A program made the translations under genes and the position numbers. Positions 7,259 through 15,121 of a stretch of 64,000 nucleotides of DNA are shown in pieces (within the stretch, counting starts at the first letter, position 1; each line of letters begins with the position of its first letter). This stretch comes from Sporomusa acidovorans (lineage in GTDB: Bacteria; Bacillota; Negativicutes; Sporomusales; Sporomusaceae): assembly GCF_900101845.1 (NCBI RefSeq), contig NZ_FNAM01000008.1:62001-126000 (forward strand), given 5' to 3'. Under the pieces are notes generated by a model. That model was given only the letters and a program-made list of their open reading frames with translations. It made no database searches and was not told the DNA's origin.

Positions 7259-8661
7259 ACGGAAAAATCAAACCCATGACAACGCTGGCGGAAATCTGCA
7301 CGGAAGCGGATAAGCTTCGCCTCCGTTCCGGCAACTCGCTTGGGGATACGATTGTATCCGACATTTACGCCAACGCGGAACAGATAGCGCGTAAAGTTGT
7401 CACCCACAACACTCCGGGCAAACTTACCTGGGATACTAAACTTGATGATATCCTCACATCCCGTTTATTCGGATATCCGATTATGCTGGCGCTTCTGAGC
7501 ATCGTTTTCTGGCTAACAATCGAAGGGGCCAATATTCCCTCTGAAATCATTGGAGATGCGCTGTTTGCTTTCCAAGATCAGCTTACCGAATGGTTTAAGC
7601 TTGCCGGAGCTCCTGACTGGCTTCACGGTGTCTTGGTACTTGGCCTCTATCGGGCGCTAGCCTGGGTTGTGTCTGTTATGCTGCCGCCGATGGCCATTTT
7701 CTTCCCCCTGTTTACCTTATTAGAGGATTTAGGTTATTTACCTAGGGTCGCGTTTAATATGGATAACATGTTTAAAAAATGCAAAGCATGTGGTAAGCAG
7801 ATCTTAACGATGTGCATGGGCTTTGGCTGTAATGCAGCCGGAGTTGTCGCTTGCCGCATCATCGACTCCCCGCGTGAACGGCTGATTGCCCTATTGACCA
7901 ATAATTTTGTTCCCTGTAACGGGCGTTTTCCCACTCTCATCGCCATCGCTACTATTTTTATGGGGGGAGCGGTAGCAACCGAATTATCATCGCTTACCGT
8001 GTCGCTGGTTATTACAGCTACTGTACTCATTGGCATTGCAGTAACTTTTGCGGTATCTTGGGGGCTATCCCATACCATCCTCAAAGGAGAACCTTCCTCC
8101 CTGGTCTTGGAACTCCCACCCTACCGTCCGCCGCAAATCGGAGCGATCATCTACCGCTCGATCATCGACCGTACGCTCTTTGTATTACGACGCGCTGTAG
8201 TCATGGCCGCTCCGGCTGGCGCCATCACCTGGATTCTTGGCAATGTCTACATAGGAGACCTGAGTATCATCGGTCATCTGGCAAGTTGGCTACAGCCAAT
8301 TGGCTATGCCATTGGTCTTGACGGATTCATTCTCCTGGCATTCATCCTCGGCCTGCCTGCCAATGAAATCGTGGTTCCCATTCTCCTCATGAGTTATCTG
8401 GCCACAGGCCAAATGATGGAGTTTGACAGCCTGGATGAACTCCGCCAAATATTACTCGACCACGGCTGGACCTGGTTAACTGCCGTCTGTACGATGTTAT
8501 TTTGCCTGCTGCACTGGCCGTGTACCACGACTTTGCTCTCTGCCTATAAAGAATCCGGCAGTGCCAAATGGACTTTGCTCGCCTTCCTCCTTCCAACAGT
8601 CATCGCTTTCGCCGTCTGTCTCATCGTAGCGCAATCCGCCAGAATCCTTGGTTTTGCCTAA
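7255..8661 (+). CDS. feoB: FeoB membrane permease (split FeoB, C-terminal part)
   Basis: 468-residue polytopic protein. It begins with about 60 soluble residues ('RSGNSLGDTIVSDIYANAEQIARKVV', the FeoB linker) and then carries the Gate motifs: 'MAIFFPLFTLLEDLGYLPRVAFNMDNMFKKCKACGKQIL' and 'CNAAGVVACRIIDSPRERLIALLTNNFVPCNGRFPTL', with the conserved Cys. The second Gate half and 'LPANEIVVPILLMSYL' follow. Overlaps the GTPase gene by ATGA (stop TGA at 7256-7258). Together they transport Fe(II) across the inner membrane. Confidence 0.95.
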   Translation: MNGKIKPMTTLAEICTEADKLRLRSGNSLGDTIVSDIYANAEQIARKVVTHNTPGKLTWDTKLDDILTSRLFGYPIMLALLSIVFWLTIEGANIPSEIIGDALFAFQDQLTEWFKLAGAPDWLHGVLVLGLYRALAWVVSVMLPPMAIFFPLFTLLEDLGYLPRVAFNMDNMFKKCKACGKQILTMCMGFGCNAAGVVACRIIDSPRERLIALLTNNFVPCNGRFPTLIAIATIFMGGAVATELSSLTVSLVITATVLIGIAVTFAVSWGLSHTILKGEPSSLVLELPPYRPPQIGAIIYRSIIDRTLFVLRRAVVMAAPAGAITWILGNVYIGDLSIIGHLASWLQPIGYAIGLDGFILLAFILGLPANEIVVPILLMSYLATGQMMEFDSLDELRQILLDHGWTWLTAVCTMLFCLLHWPCTTTLLSAYKESGSAKWTLLAFLLPTVIAFAVCLIVAQSARILGFA

Positions 8662-8741
8662 TAGTTCCCCAATTACTATGCTGTTCATATTTCAATAATA
8701 ATAGATAGAACCTTAATCCCTCCAAAATTCTATAAGGTCTA

Positions 8742-8765
8742 TAGCCATGGCTGCCACCATGGCTA
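8742..8765. repeat. Short inverted repeat after feoB
   Basis: TAGCCATGG-6-CCATGGCTA, 80 bases behind the feoB stop. No T-run follows, so it may be an RNA-stabilising hairpin rather than a terminator. Confidence 0.4.
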
Positions 8766-8854
8766 CAGACCCATCGTCACAACATCCGGACAGTAATCGT
8801 TTTTCTATGCTTTGACGCAGCCGGCCCCTTCATCGGTATAGCTTAAAATAATAA

Positions 8855-8876
8855 AGGGCTACTCGCCGGTAGCCCT
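8855..8876. terminator. Bidirectional terminator between feoB and regulator
   Basis: AGGGCTAC loop TCGCCG GTAGCCCT flanked by AATAA and TAAAAA, between convergent transcription units. Confidence 0.8.
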
Positions 8877-8928
8877 AAAAACTATCCCTGCTTATTTTTA
8901 AATATAACCCGGGGCCACAAAGCCCAGT

Positions 8929-9360
8929 TCATTTGCCTTTTTGCCTCTGTTTGGCTGCCTGCACATAATTAAGAAAACGCTGATACACCTCCGGGTCCTC
9001 TTTTATGAATGCCATCACATATTCAATGGAGAATATCGTTGATTTTGATAGGTAATGCTCCATCGCTTCCGCTTCTGCAGCCACATCGCAATCTGCCTGT
9101 ATCGTTCTTAGAAAATCCTGCAGGAGAGTGTTTCTTGCTACGAGGTAATCCCCCGTCTGTCTGCCTTTGTCAGTCAGCCCGATCATGCCATATTTCTGGT
9201 AGGTAATATATCCCCCTGCACGAAGTTTTCCCAGCGCTTTCGTTACCGAGGGAAGCTTTACATGCAGTTTCTGGCTGATACCACTAACTCGTACTATATC
9301 GTTGCTGACTGAGAATCTATAGATTTCCTCCAGGTAATCTTCCAGGCTGGGCGACAGCAT
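8929..9360 (-). CDS. MntR/DtxR-family metal-dependent regulator
   Basis: 143 residues. An N-terminal winged helix ('LHVKLPSVTKALGKLRAGGYITYQKYGMIGLTDKG') is followed by the metal-binding dimer domain; no SH3 domain, as in MntR. Compared with B. subtilis MntR the ligands D8, E11, E98, E101 and H102 (numbering here) are kept, but the position of MntR His77 is Asn77 in the stretch 'LVARNTLLQDFL'. That could change metal choice. Ribosome site GGAGGTG before the ATG. Convergent with feoB and divergent from a CDF exporter; candidate repressor of the triple feo operator and of its own divergent promoter. Confidence 0.9.
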   Translation of the reverse strand: MLSPSLEDYLEEIYRFSVSNDIVRVSGISQKLHVKLPSVTKALGKLRAGGYITYQKYGMIGLTDKGRQTGDYLVARNTLLQDFLRTIQADCDVAAEAEAMEHYLSKSTIFSIEYVMAFIKEDPEVYQRFLNYVQAAKQRQKGK

Positions 9361-9395
9361 GGTTTCACCTCCTGCTTTATTTCAGTCTTCTCAAT

Positions 9396-9412
9396 AGAAT
9401 GAGACTCATTCT
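9396..9412. promoter_or_regulatory. Palindromic operator between regulator and CDF exporter
   Basis: Perfect 8-1-8 palindrome AGAATGAG A CTCATTCT in the 121-base divergent promoter region. It resembles Fur/MntR-type metal boxes (GAATGAnnnTCATTC) and differs from the feo operator. Confidence 0.55.
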
Positions 9413-9481
9413 CATCGCATCGATAACCTACTATATTTTATGCGACACATCTGATTTTGTGTCTATCGGAGGAGAAAAAAA

Positions 9482-10357
9482 ATGCATTCATCCACTAAAG
9501 CCCTTGGCTGGGCTGCCATCCTTACGGCAGCCCACTTTACCGCTAAACTTATCGGCGGATATATGACGAATAGTCTCGCACTGATCAGCGACGCCTGGCA
9601 TCTGTTGACCGACTTATTATCACTTGTCTTAAGCTGGCTCGCTATGAAAGTGTCTAACCATCCGCCGACAAAATGGGCCACATTCGGATTTCATCGGGTC
9701 GGCATTTTAGCCGCCCTGTTGAATAACCTAAGTCTGATCGGCATTTCCTTTTACATTCTTTACGAAGCTTACGTTCGCTTTCTTAACCCCGCAGCACTGG
9801 AAACAGCCGGTATGCTGTGGCTTTCCCTGCTCGGCATCGGTGCAAGCGCAATAATCGCCGTGCTAGTAAGTAACGGTGCGAAAAATAACTTAAACATGCG
9901 CAGCGTCTGGCTCCATTTTGCCGGTGAAGCCTGCGCCTCATTAGGCATACTCATCGGCGGTATCGTCATCTACTTTACCGGTTGGTTTTGGGTTGACACG
10001 GTATTGAGCGCCGGCCTGGGCCTTACCATTTTTCGCGGCGCGGTAACGATGCTTAGGGACATTACAATCATTTTGCTGGAAGGTATACCTAGTGATATAT
10101 CTATCGACAGGATAGCGGAGACTCTTTCCGAACTTCCTTATGTGGAAACAGCCAAAGATATTCATGTTTGGTGCCTGGCCGAAGAAAGCATCGCCCTTTC
10201 CGCCCACGTGAGGCTTGACCGGGATATCAAGCTTTCGCAAACCGAGCCTATCTTGCATGATATTAAATACACGTTAGGTGAAAAGTTTAACATCCATCAT
10301 GTCAATATCCAGTTTGAACTCCAAGAATGCAGCGACTGCCACCATATTGTTAAATAG
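9482..10357 (+). CDS. Cation diffusion facilitator (CzcD/ZitB-like)
   Basis: 291-residue inner-membrane metal/proton antiporter with six membrane segments and a cytoplasmic C-terminal domain. The TM2 metal site is 'SDAWHLLTD' (H and D ligands). In TM5 the usual HxxxD is 'HFAGEACASLG', i.e. HxxxE, an uncommon replacement. The C-terminus ends in CSDCHH, another possible metal ligand set. GGAGG lies before the ATG. Divergent from the MntR-like gene and probably under its control; export of Zn, Cd, Fe or Mn is possible. Confidence 0.93.
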   Translation: MHSSTKALGWAAILTAAHFTAKLIGGYMTNSLALISDAWHLLTDLLSLVLSWLAMKVSNHPPTKWATFGFHRVGILAALLNNLSLIGISFYILYEAYVRFLNPAALETAGMLWLSLLGIGASAIIAVLVSNGAKNNLNMRSVWLHFAGEACASLGILIGGIVIYFTGWFWVDTVLSAGLGLTIFRGAVTMLRDITIILLEGIPSDISIDRIAETLSELPYVETAKDIHVWCLAEESIALSAHVRLDRDIKLSQTEPILHDIKYTLGEKFNIHHVNIQFELQECSDCHHIVK

Positions 10358-10371
10358 GGGGAACATCTGAA

Positions 10372-10569
10372 ATGATTTCACCGCGATTGATAAATTCAAT
10401 TAAGTATATGGCAATCAGCCTGTTTATTTTCGTCCTTTCTGTCTGTGGATTTTTTTACAGTGGAACATATACGAAATTCCTGTTCGTAATTAGTGGTGTA
10501 CTGGGACTACTAAACGTCATATATGCGTTATATCCAACAAAATCAAATAGAGACAGATCCCATAGGTAA
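10372..10569 (+). CDS. 65-residue membrane protein, unknown
   Basis: Small protein with two hydrophobic segments (about 11-29 and 35-53) and a basic tail (KSNRDRSHR). It starts 14 bases after the CDF exporter with GGGG(AAC) as ribosome site, so it is likely cotranscribed. Family not recognised; possibly an accessory of the exporter. The 170 bases after it hold no gene. Confidence 0.55.
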   Translation: MISPRLINSIKYMAISLFIFVLSVCGFFYSGTYTKFLFVISGVLGLLNVIYALYPTKSNRDRSHR

Positions 10570-10741
10570 TATAAAGACAAGAAAAATGATGTTTGTTCAT
10601 TAAACTTGTTACAAATTCCGATTATCTTGACAAAACTCTAAGTGTGATTTATCGAGGAGTGATTACAAGATAGTTCCTGAATGGTTGCAATCACATTGAA
10701 AAAAGTATAAAGAGGCCTCCTGCTTGGCTTCTACTCATGAA

Positions 10742-10776
10742 CAATCAACCCTAAGCTTTTCGCTTAGGGTTGATTG
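10742..10776. terminator. Terminator of the chemoreceptor gene
   Basis: 15-bp perfect inverted repeat CAATCAACCCTAAGC, loop TTTTC, immediately downstream of the minus-strand stop at 10787. Confidence 0.85.
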
Positions 10777-10786
10777 CCTTCGAGTA

Positions 10787-11602
10787 TTAAATTATCTCCG
10801 CAATCTTTTCGACATCCGACGCTGACGACGCCAGTTGCTGCATGGATGCTGAGATTTCCTCAGTCGCTGCCGCCTGGCGCTCACCGAGTTGCGCAGTCGA
10901 AATGATCTGATCCACTATTATTTTTGTGTCTGAGTTAATGCTATTCAGGATAACCTTGATATCCTGAACTGCTTTAGCACTGTTATCAGCCATTTTGCGA
11001 ATTTCTTCGGCAACGACCGCAAAGCCGCGCCCGTGCTCTCCCGCTCTGGCCGCTTCGATAGCCGCATTTAACCCCAGTAGGTTAGAGTTGGCGGCCACCT
11101 CGCTAACAAACCGCAATATACCGTCCGTTTTTTTAATCTCTGCTAAGACGTGCTCACCCCGGTCCTTGATACCGTCCAAGTCTTGCGCAAGCTGTGTCGC
11201 CGTTGCCGCTAACTCCTCGGAGGTAGCCGTCATTTGCTCGGCGGTAGCGGCAATGGTTTGCGACGATTCATGCAATATTTGCTGTGTCTCCATGCTTGTT
11301 CCGGTTGCCATGGCTCCTGCCAGTTTGCCATCTTCCATAATCGGTATGGCAATTGCCTTTATAGCAACGCCATACAATTCTTTTTTCAACGTCGTATGTA
11401 TTGCTTTTTGCGTTTTTAAACATTGGTCCAGCGAGCCGCCGGCTGCTATCCTATTCCCTTCCCTAACGCCCATGTCAAAGGTCTTTGCCGGTAAAAATTT
11501 GACGATTATTCCTTCAGCATTACAAATCATGATGCAGCTGTCGAGAGGTATCAATAGTTGATACTTGGAAGCCGATTCAATTGCATTTTGAAACTCATTC
11601 AT
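10787..11602 (-). CDS. Soluble methyl-accepting chemotaxis protein
   Basis: 271 residues without any membrane segment. Residues about 1-115 form a small sensor domain ([24 protein letters not shown]... [28 protein letters not shown]), resembling the cytoplasmic sensor of Firmicute MCPs. The rest is the coiled-coil signalling domain with the hairpin tip '[40 protein letters not shown]', which contacts CheA/CheW. The ATG at 11602 ([11 protein letters not shown]) follows GAGGAGGGG; the frame continues upstream without a ribosome site. A cyclic-di-GMP riboswitch lies in its leader, so its level should follow c-di-GMP. Confidence 0.93.
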   Translation of the reverse strand: MNEFQNAIESASKYQLLIPLDSCIMICNAEGIIVKFLPAKTFDMGVREGNRIAAGGSLDQCLKTQKAIHTTLKKELYGVAIKAIAIPIMEDGKLAGAMATGTSMETQQILHESSQTIAATAEQMTATSEELAATATQLAQDLDGIKDRGEHVLAEIKKTDGILRFVSEVAANSNLLGLNAAIEAARAGEHGRGFAVVAEEIRKMADNSAKAVQDIKVILNSINSDTKIIVDQIISTAQLGERQAAATEEISASMQQLASSASDVEKIAEII

Positions 11603-11688
11603 GCCAAACCCCTCCTCGTTAGTTATCACAGGTCCTATTGCTGAAGCGGATAGTTTAACCGGGTATGTAAATCCCAATAAAACAATAA

Positions 11689-11734
11689 CTGCCAAGTTAC
11701 CTCAGCATATAAAACATCTGATGCAACCTGGCAG
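11689..11734 (-). terminator. Riboswitch expression platform (intrinsic terminator)
   Basis: On the minus strand CTGCCAGGTTGCATCAGAT pairs with ATGCTGAGGTAACTTGGCAG and is followed by TTATTGTTTTATT. The 5' arm is the 3' end of the aptamer, so ligand binding and terminator formation are mutually exclusive; this predicts a c-di-GMP ON switch. Confidence 0.75.
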
Positions 11735-11800
11735 TCATAGACGCGCAAGTCTTTAGACCCATAGTTTTGCGCCCCCACTTTTCAGAAGGTTTGCCTATTA
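11720..11800 (-). promoter_or_regulatory. Cyclic-di-GMP-I (GEMM-I) riboswitch aptamer
   Basis: Reading the minus strand: AATAGGCAAACC, GAAA tetraloop hairpin (CTTCTGAAAAGTGG), GGGCGCAAAAC, TATGGGTCTAAAG, then ACTGCCAGGTTGC. These are the conserved GEMM-I elements in order (GGCAAACC-GAAA-GNCGCAAA-GGGYCTAA-GCCAGGTTGC). It sits about 120-200 bases upstream of the chemoreceptor start. Confidence 0.87.
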
Positions 11801-11911
11801 CTCTTATTTAACAACATTCAACAAATTATGTCAATATACAACATATAACCTCCTGCCAGTGTCCTCCCTTTCTGTGCGCTTTACTGCAACTATAAAAGCT
11901 ACCGGCCTGTC

Positions 11912-12199
11912 TCACGAAGATGCGGGCACCGCTTCAACCGGTAAAACCCTCTCACGCACCAGAGCGCTCTCCGCCTCTGCTTCCGCCGCTTCAATCCGTT
12001 CTGTATCCGCTGACGGACGGCGGGCCATACACTGTCTTAAGCATCCTTTCTTCGTGACCTCCATCCTTTCGACGCAACTGCACATCTGATTGATGGCGCT
12101 GATCAGCTCGGTCAGGCGCTTTTCCAGTCTGACCATAAGGTAGAAGGCCACTACCAGGGGAAAACCGTAGGTCGCCGTCAGGCAGGCCAACTCCTCCAT
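11912..12199 (-). CDS. YvrJ-family small protein (copy 1, extended)
   Basis: 95 residues. MEELACLTATYGFPLVVAFYLMVRLEKRLTELISAINQM is a YvrJ protein with one membrane helix. In two other copies in this window (21703-21858 and 49583-49738) the protein stops after 'MEVTKK' at 51 residues; here that TGA is GGA and the frame reads on into the next small gene (ADTERIEAAEAEAE...). GAGGAGG precedes the ATG by 8 bases. Function unknown; YvrJ genes usually travel with DUF2922/DUF1659 genes in Firmicutes. Confidence 0.7.
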   Translation of the reverse strand: MEELACLTATYGFPLVVAFYLMVRLEKRLTELISAINQMCSCVERMEVTKKGCLRQCMARRPSADTERIEAAEAEAESALVRERVLPVEAVPASS

Positions 12200-12245
12200 T
12201 TGCAGGGCCTCCTCTCATATTTTTCACCCAGAAGTGAAACCGTGT

Positions 12246-12578
12246 CTAATGTGTATAATCGAACAGCCTTATCTCCGGCCCGACTTTTTTAGCCACAGCG
12301 TCCATCAGCGCTTGGGCATGCGGACAGGCAAAGCCAATGGGTGTACCTTTTTTAATGCAGGACGCAAAAACAATCGCCGCCGCGCCGCGCTTTACCATTT
12401 CAGCCGCCCGCGTAACCGCCTTTTTGCCCGGACAACCGCCGCAGGTCACCACGCCAACTACTTCCACATCCTCGCCAAGTCCTTCAAAAGCCAGCTTTTT
12501 TTCTTTCATCACTTTAAAGCAGGTAGTCCCAGGACACAAATCTTCCGTTTGCATACAGCGAATAAGTCCTACCTTCAT
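12246..12578 (-). CDS. CGGC-domain protein
   Basis: 110 residues, MKVGLIRCMQTEDLCPGTTC..., with the defining 'VVTCGGCPGKKAVTRAAEMVKRGAAAIVFASCIKKG' block. Conserved Cys (8, 15, 20, the CGGC pair and C-I-K) suggest metal or FeS binding; biochemical function is not established. ATG at 12578 has GAGGGG upstream. It follows two half-size permeases in a minus-strand operon, a recurring set in anaerobes together with DUF134 proteins. Confidence 0.85.
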   Translation of the reverse strand: MKVGLIRCMQTEDLCPGTTCFKVMKEKKLAFEGLGEDVEVVGVVTCGGCPGKKAVTRAAEMVKRGAAAIVFASCIKKGTPIGFACPHAQALMDAVAKKVGPEIRLFDYTH

Positions 12579-12598
12579 CCTTAATCCCCTCACTTCTA

Positions 12599-13180
12599 TT
12601 ATTTGGGAGCCAAAGCCTTGCCCTGCTCACATCCAGGTTGCTGGTTCGGAGGTACTTCACTATGCTTCCGGTATATTTCCTGTTTTTCTGCCGATGATAA
12701 CAAAGCATCCATCGTAACGGCAATCACGACAATGCCAATTAAGCTTACTATCCAGCGCGTACCGGCAAACACAGGTCCTAAGTATTGTGTTTCAAACAGA
12801 AACATCGGAAGTTTCAACGTGGCCCAAGCACCGATAAAAATCATGACATTATAAAAGCTTGCCCCTTTTTTCATCATGACCGCCGCGACGGGAAACGCAC
12901 CATAGAGCGGCCCGGCAGCTGCCGCTCCCAAAAAGGTTGCCAAGCCCATGCCTGCCATTCCTGAATCCAGGCCTAAGTGGGCAACCACCTTTTCCCGCGG
13001 CACCCAAACGTCCAGCAGCCCCAGCAAAACAAAAATCGGCGGAATAAAACTCAACATCTCAACAAAGCTTTCTTGGGTCCGGCGCATGATTTCCCGGCCC
13101 AACGTTTGGTCATATATGTACAGCGCAACGTCTACTAACAAAAAGGCCAACACCCACTTATACCGCATAAGCCAATTCAT
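12599..13180 (-). CDS. Half-size permease (DUF318/ArsP_1 type), second subunit
   Basis: 193 residues with about five membrane segments. 'FVEMLSFIPPIFVLLGLLDVWVPREKVVAHLG.DSGMAGMGLATFLGAAAAGPLYGAFPVAAVMMKKGASFYNVMIFIGAWATLKLPMFLFE' is the repeat unit of PF03773 permeases, which in full-length members (300-350 aa) occurs twice. It overlaps the upstream half permease by 4 bases (ATGA type), so the two halves likely form a heterodimer. Substrate unknown; relatives export organoarsenicals. Confidence 0.85.
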   Translation of the reverse strand: MNWLMRYKWVLAFLLVDVALYIYDQTLGREIMRRTQESFVEMLSFIPPIFVLLGLLDVWVPREKVVAHLGLDSGMAGMGLATFLGAAAAGPLYGAFPVAAVMMKKGASFYNVMIFIGAWATLKLPMFLFETQYLGPVFAGTRWIVSLIGIVVIAVTMDALLSSAEKQEIYRKHSEVPPNQQPGCEQGKALAPK

Positions 13181-13658
13181 AACGCCATCACCTGCCCCAG
13201 GACATACGCTACGACAAAGGAAAAGATAAAACTCATGCCGTTGCGTAAGAGCATCGCCTTAGTGTTAAAAAACTGCCGTTCCAGCGGTGCCGTCACCACG
13301 CCCACCATCATGAGCGTGGACACAAAGATCGCCACCTGCTGAATCCCCGCCCCCATGTCCAAAACCGCTTTCGCCAGCGGAAAGGCAATAAAACCGGGTA
13401 TCAACGTGATAGAGCCAATAATACTGGCCATCAGCATGCCGAAAAAGCCGCTATTCTGCCCCAACATGGCCGTTACTGTTGCCGGTGAAATCATTGTAAG
13501 TAAAATGCCAATCAAGAGCAACACGACGGCAAAAGCGGCAGAATATTTTCAAATGCCTTCCAGGCTTTTTTCAATCCCTGCCGGGTCTTAGACTTGTCTT
13601 TCGAATACGACCAGGCCAGTACGCCGATAGCTAGCGCGTAAGAAATCACTACATCCAT
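13177..13658 (-). pseudogene. Half-size permease, first subunit, with a frameshift
   Basis: Reading from an ATG at 13658 (GGGAGGTG upstream) gives MDVVISYALAIGVLAWSYSK..TRQGLKKAWKAFENILP before a stop at 13512. The next frame, open to 13177, continues as FAVVLLLIGILLTMISPATVTAMLGQNSGFFGMLMASIIGSITLIPG, the natural continuation of PF03773 permeases. The break is near 13525-13535 (CTGCCGCTTTTGCC). It needs one base inserted or two removed. Either a real inactivating mutation or a sequencing error at a short homopolymer; the rest is intact and its partner gene overlaps its stop. Confidence 0.75.
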
Positions 13659-13684
13659 GATGCCACCTCCCTATCAGGTTTGTT

Positions 13685-13734
13685 GCCACGCTGGTTGACA
13701 AATCAGTTTTATCCTTTCAGTCAACCAGCGTGGC
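13685..13734. terminator. 15-bp perfect inverted repeat between DUF134 and permease genes
   Basis: GCCACGCTGGTTGAC and its exact complement separated by 20 bases, in the gap between the minus-strand DUF134 gene and the permease operon. Either terminator of the former or an attenuator for the latter. Confidence 0.6.
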
Positions 13735-13760
13735 CCCTACGAATTCCTTTACCTTAACAC

Positions 13761-14252
13761 TTAGTGCCCGCAGCAGCCGCCACCATGACCGTGGGCATGA
13801 CCATGGTCATGCCCGCCGCAGGCATGCTTGACGCCAGTTTCGTCAACCTTCATTTTGTTCATGCTGCCACATTGCGGACAGGCAAGCTCATAGCCGTGTT
13901 TCCTTCCCTCGGTGCAAGGCGCAACCTCCCAGGTATGCCCGCAGTCCCGACACTCAAATACGCGATTTTTTACCATGTAACTTCCTCCTTTAATTAAAAT
14001 CGTTTGACCCTGTACGAGGGCTAGGGCAATTTTCGCCCTGGCCGATTGTAAAATACGCTGGAAGGTGGGCCGCGAAACATTCATCACAGCCGCGCAGGTG
14101 GCTTGATCCAGTTCCTCTAAATCCTTTAGACGCACCGCTTCCAGTTCTTCCACGCCAACAACTACCGGTTGCGCGTCTGTTTTGCCTTCCGGCGTAAATC
14201 GTCGGCATTGTGGTTCCTGGTCCACCCAGCCACAGCAACGTCGTCTCGGCAT
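13761..14252 (-). CDS. DUF134 protein with zinc ribbon and His-rich tail
   Basis: 163 residues. Residues 1-95 are DUF134 (PF02001): MPRRRCCGWV, 'VVVGVEELEAVRLKDLEELDQATCAAVMNVSRPTFQRILQSARAKIA', a helix-turn-helix resembling sigma-70 region 4, so DNA binding is likely. Then a zinc ribbon (CRDCGHTW...CPQCG) and a Gly/His tail 'GGHDHGHAHGHGGGCCGH' able to bind metal. GGAGGTGG precedes the ATG. Probably the metal- or redox-responsive regulator of the permease-CGGC genes behind it; the palindrome at 14268 may be its own operator. Confidence 0.85.
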   Translation of the reverse strand: MPRRRCCGWVDQEPQCRRFTPEGKTDAQPVVVGVEELEAVRLKDLEELDQATCAAVMNVSRPTFQRILQSARAKIALALVQGQTILIKGGSYMVKNRVFECRDCGHTWEVAPCTEGRKHGYELACPQCGSMNKMKVDETGVKHACGGHDHGHAHGHGGGCCGH

Positions 14253-14267
14253 GTATCCACCTCCAAA

Positions 14268-14281
14268 TGAGCATATGCTCA
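14268..14281. promoter_or_regulatory. Palindrome TGAGCATATGCTCA upstream of the DUF134 gene
   Basis: Perfect 14-bp palindrome 15 bases before the DUF134 start, overlapping the leader; position suits an autoregulatory operator. Confidence 0.45.
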
Positions 14282-14340
14282 ATATTACTATATTCCCCTG
14301 TTACTAAAAAATCAATCCGCACATCGTCTGAAAAAATAGA

Positions 14341-14395
14341 TTTCACACTTTTTTTACATTTGGGGCATACTTCCGCCACGTCTTTTCAGTATAAT
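14341..14395 (+). promoter_or_regulatory. Response-regulator binding site and promoter (site 1)
   Basis: Three consecutive 11-bp repeats: TTTCACACTTT, TTTTACATTTG, GGGCATACTTC (14341-14373), followed by a TATAAT at 14390-14395 and the response regulator gene at 14429. The same arrangement recurs at 16656 and 17215. The repeat replaces a good -35 box, as expected of an activated OmpR/PhoB-type promoter. Confidence 0.7.
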
Positions 14396-14428
14396 GAGGA
14401 TAACAGTTAGCACAAAGGAGGCATTACG

Positions 14429-15121
14429 ATGCGGGAACAGACAATCTTAATTGTCGACGATGATAAAAATATCCGGGAGATATTAGCGCTATATTTTACC
14501 AAAGAAAACTTTACCGTTGAGGAAGCAGCGGACGGTGTGGAAGCCATTCGTAAAATAGAACAACGAAACCCCAGCATGATTCTGCTCGATATTATGATGC
14601 CGGTACTTGATGGCATCGAAGTATGCCGGCAAATCCGCAAGTTTTCCCGCGTTCCCATTATCATGCTTACCGCCCGTGCCGAAGACGAAGACCGGATTAT
14701 GGGCCTGGAGTTAGGGGCAGACGACTATATAACTAAACCTTTTAATCCCCGGGAAGTAGTGGCCCGGGTCAACGCTGTGCTGAGGCGGGTGCCGGACTCT
14801 GAATTTATGAAAGCCAATGTCTTACACTTTACCAATCTGGAAGTCAATATCAATGAACACACCATTACTACCTTCGGCCAAACGGTGCCGTTAACTTCAA
14901 AAGAGATGGAATTATTGTGGTGCCTGGCTTCTCACCCCGGGCGAACCTTTTCCCGGGAAATGCTGCTGGAAAAAGTGTGGGGCTACACCTACTGCGGCGA
15001 AACCCGCACGGTGGACAGCCATATTAAACGCCTCCGGCAAAAACTTGGCATCAAGGACACTTCACCTTGGGACATTCAGACAGTGTGGGGCGTAGGCTAT
15101 CGTTTCGAGGTACGACCATGA
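14429..15121 (+). CDS. OmpR/PhoB-family response regulator
   Basis: 230 residues: receiver domain (acidic pocket D10-D12, phosphoacceptor D54 in 'ILLDIMMP', T/K switch residues in 'MLTAR' and 'YITKPF') and a C-terminal winged helix ('LTSKEMELLWCLASHPGRTFSREMLLEKVWGYTYCGETRTVDSHIKRLRQKL'). AAAGGAGG before the ATG. Overlaps its kinase gene by ATGA. Predicted to bind the triple 11-bp repeats in front of itself, the Spy-like gene and the efflux operon. Confidence 0.95.
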   Translation: MREQTILIVDDDKNIREILALYFTKENFTVEEAADGVEAIRKIEQRNPSMILLDIMMPVLDGIEVCRQIRKFSRVPIIMLTARAEDEDRIMGLELGADDYITKPFNPREVVARVNAVLRRVPDSEFMKANVLHFTNLEVNINEHTITTFGQTVPLTSKEMELLWCLASHPGRTFSREMLLEKVWGYTYCGETRTVDSHIKRLRQKLGIKDTSPWDIQTVWGVGYRFEVRP

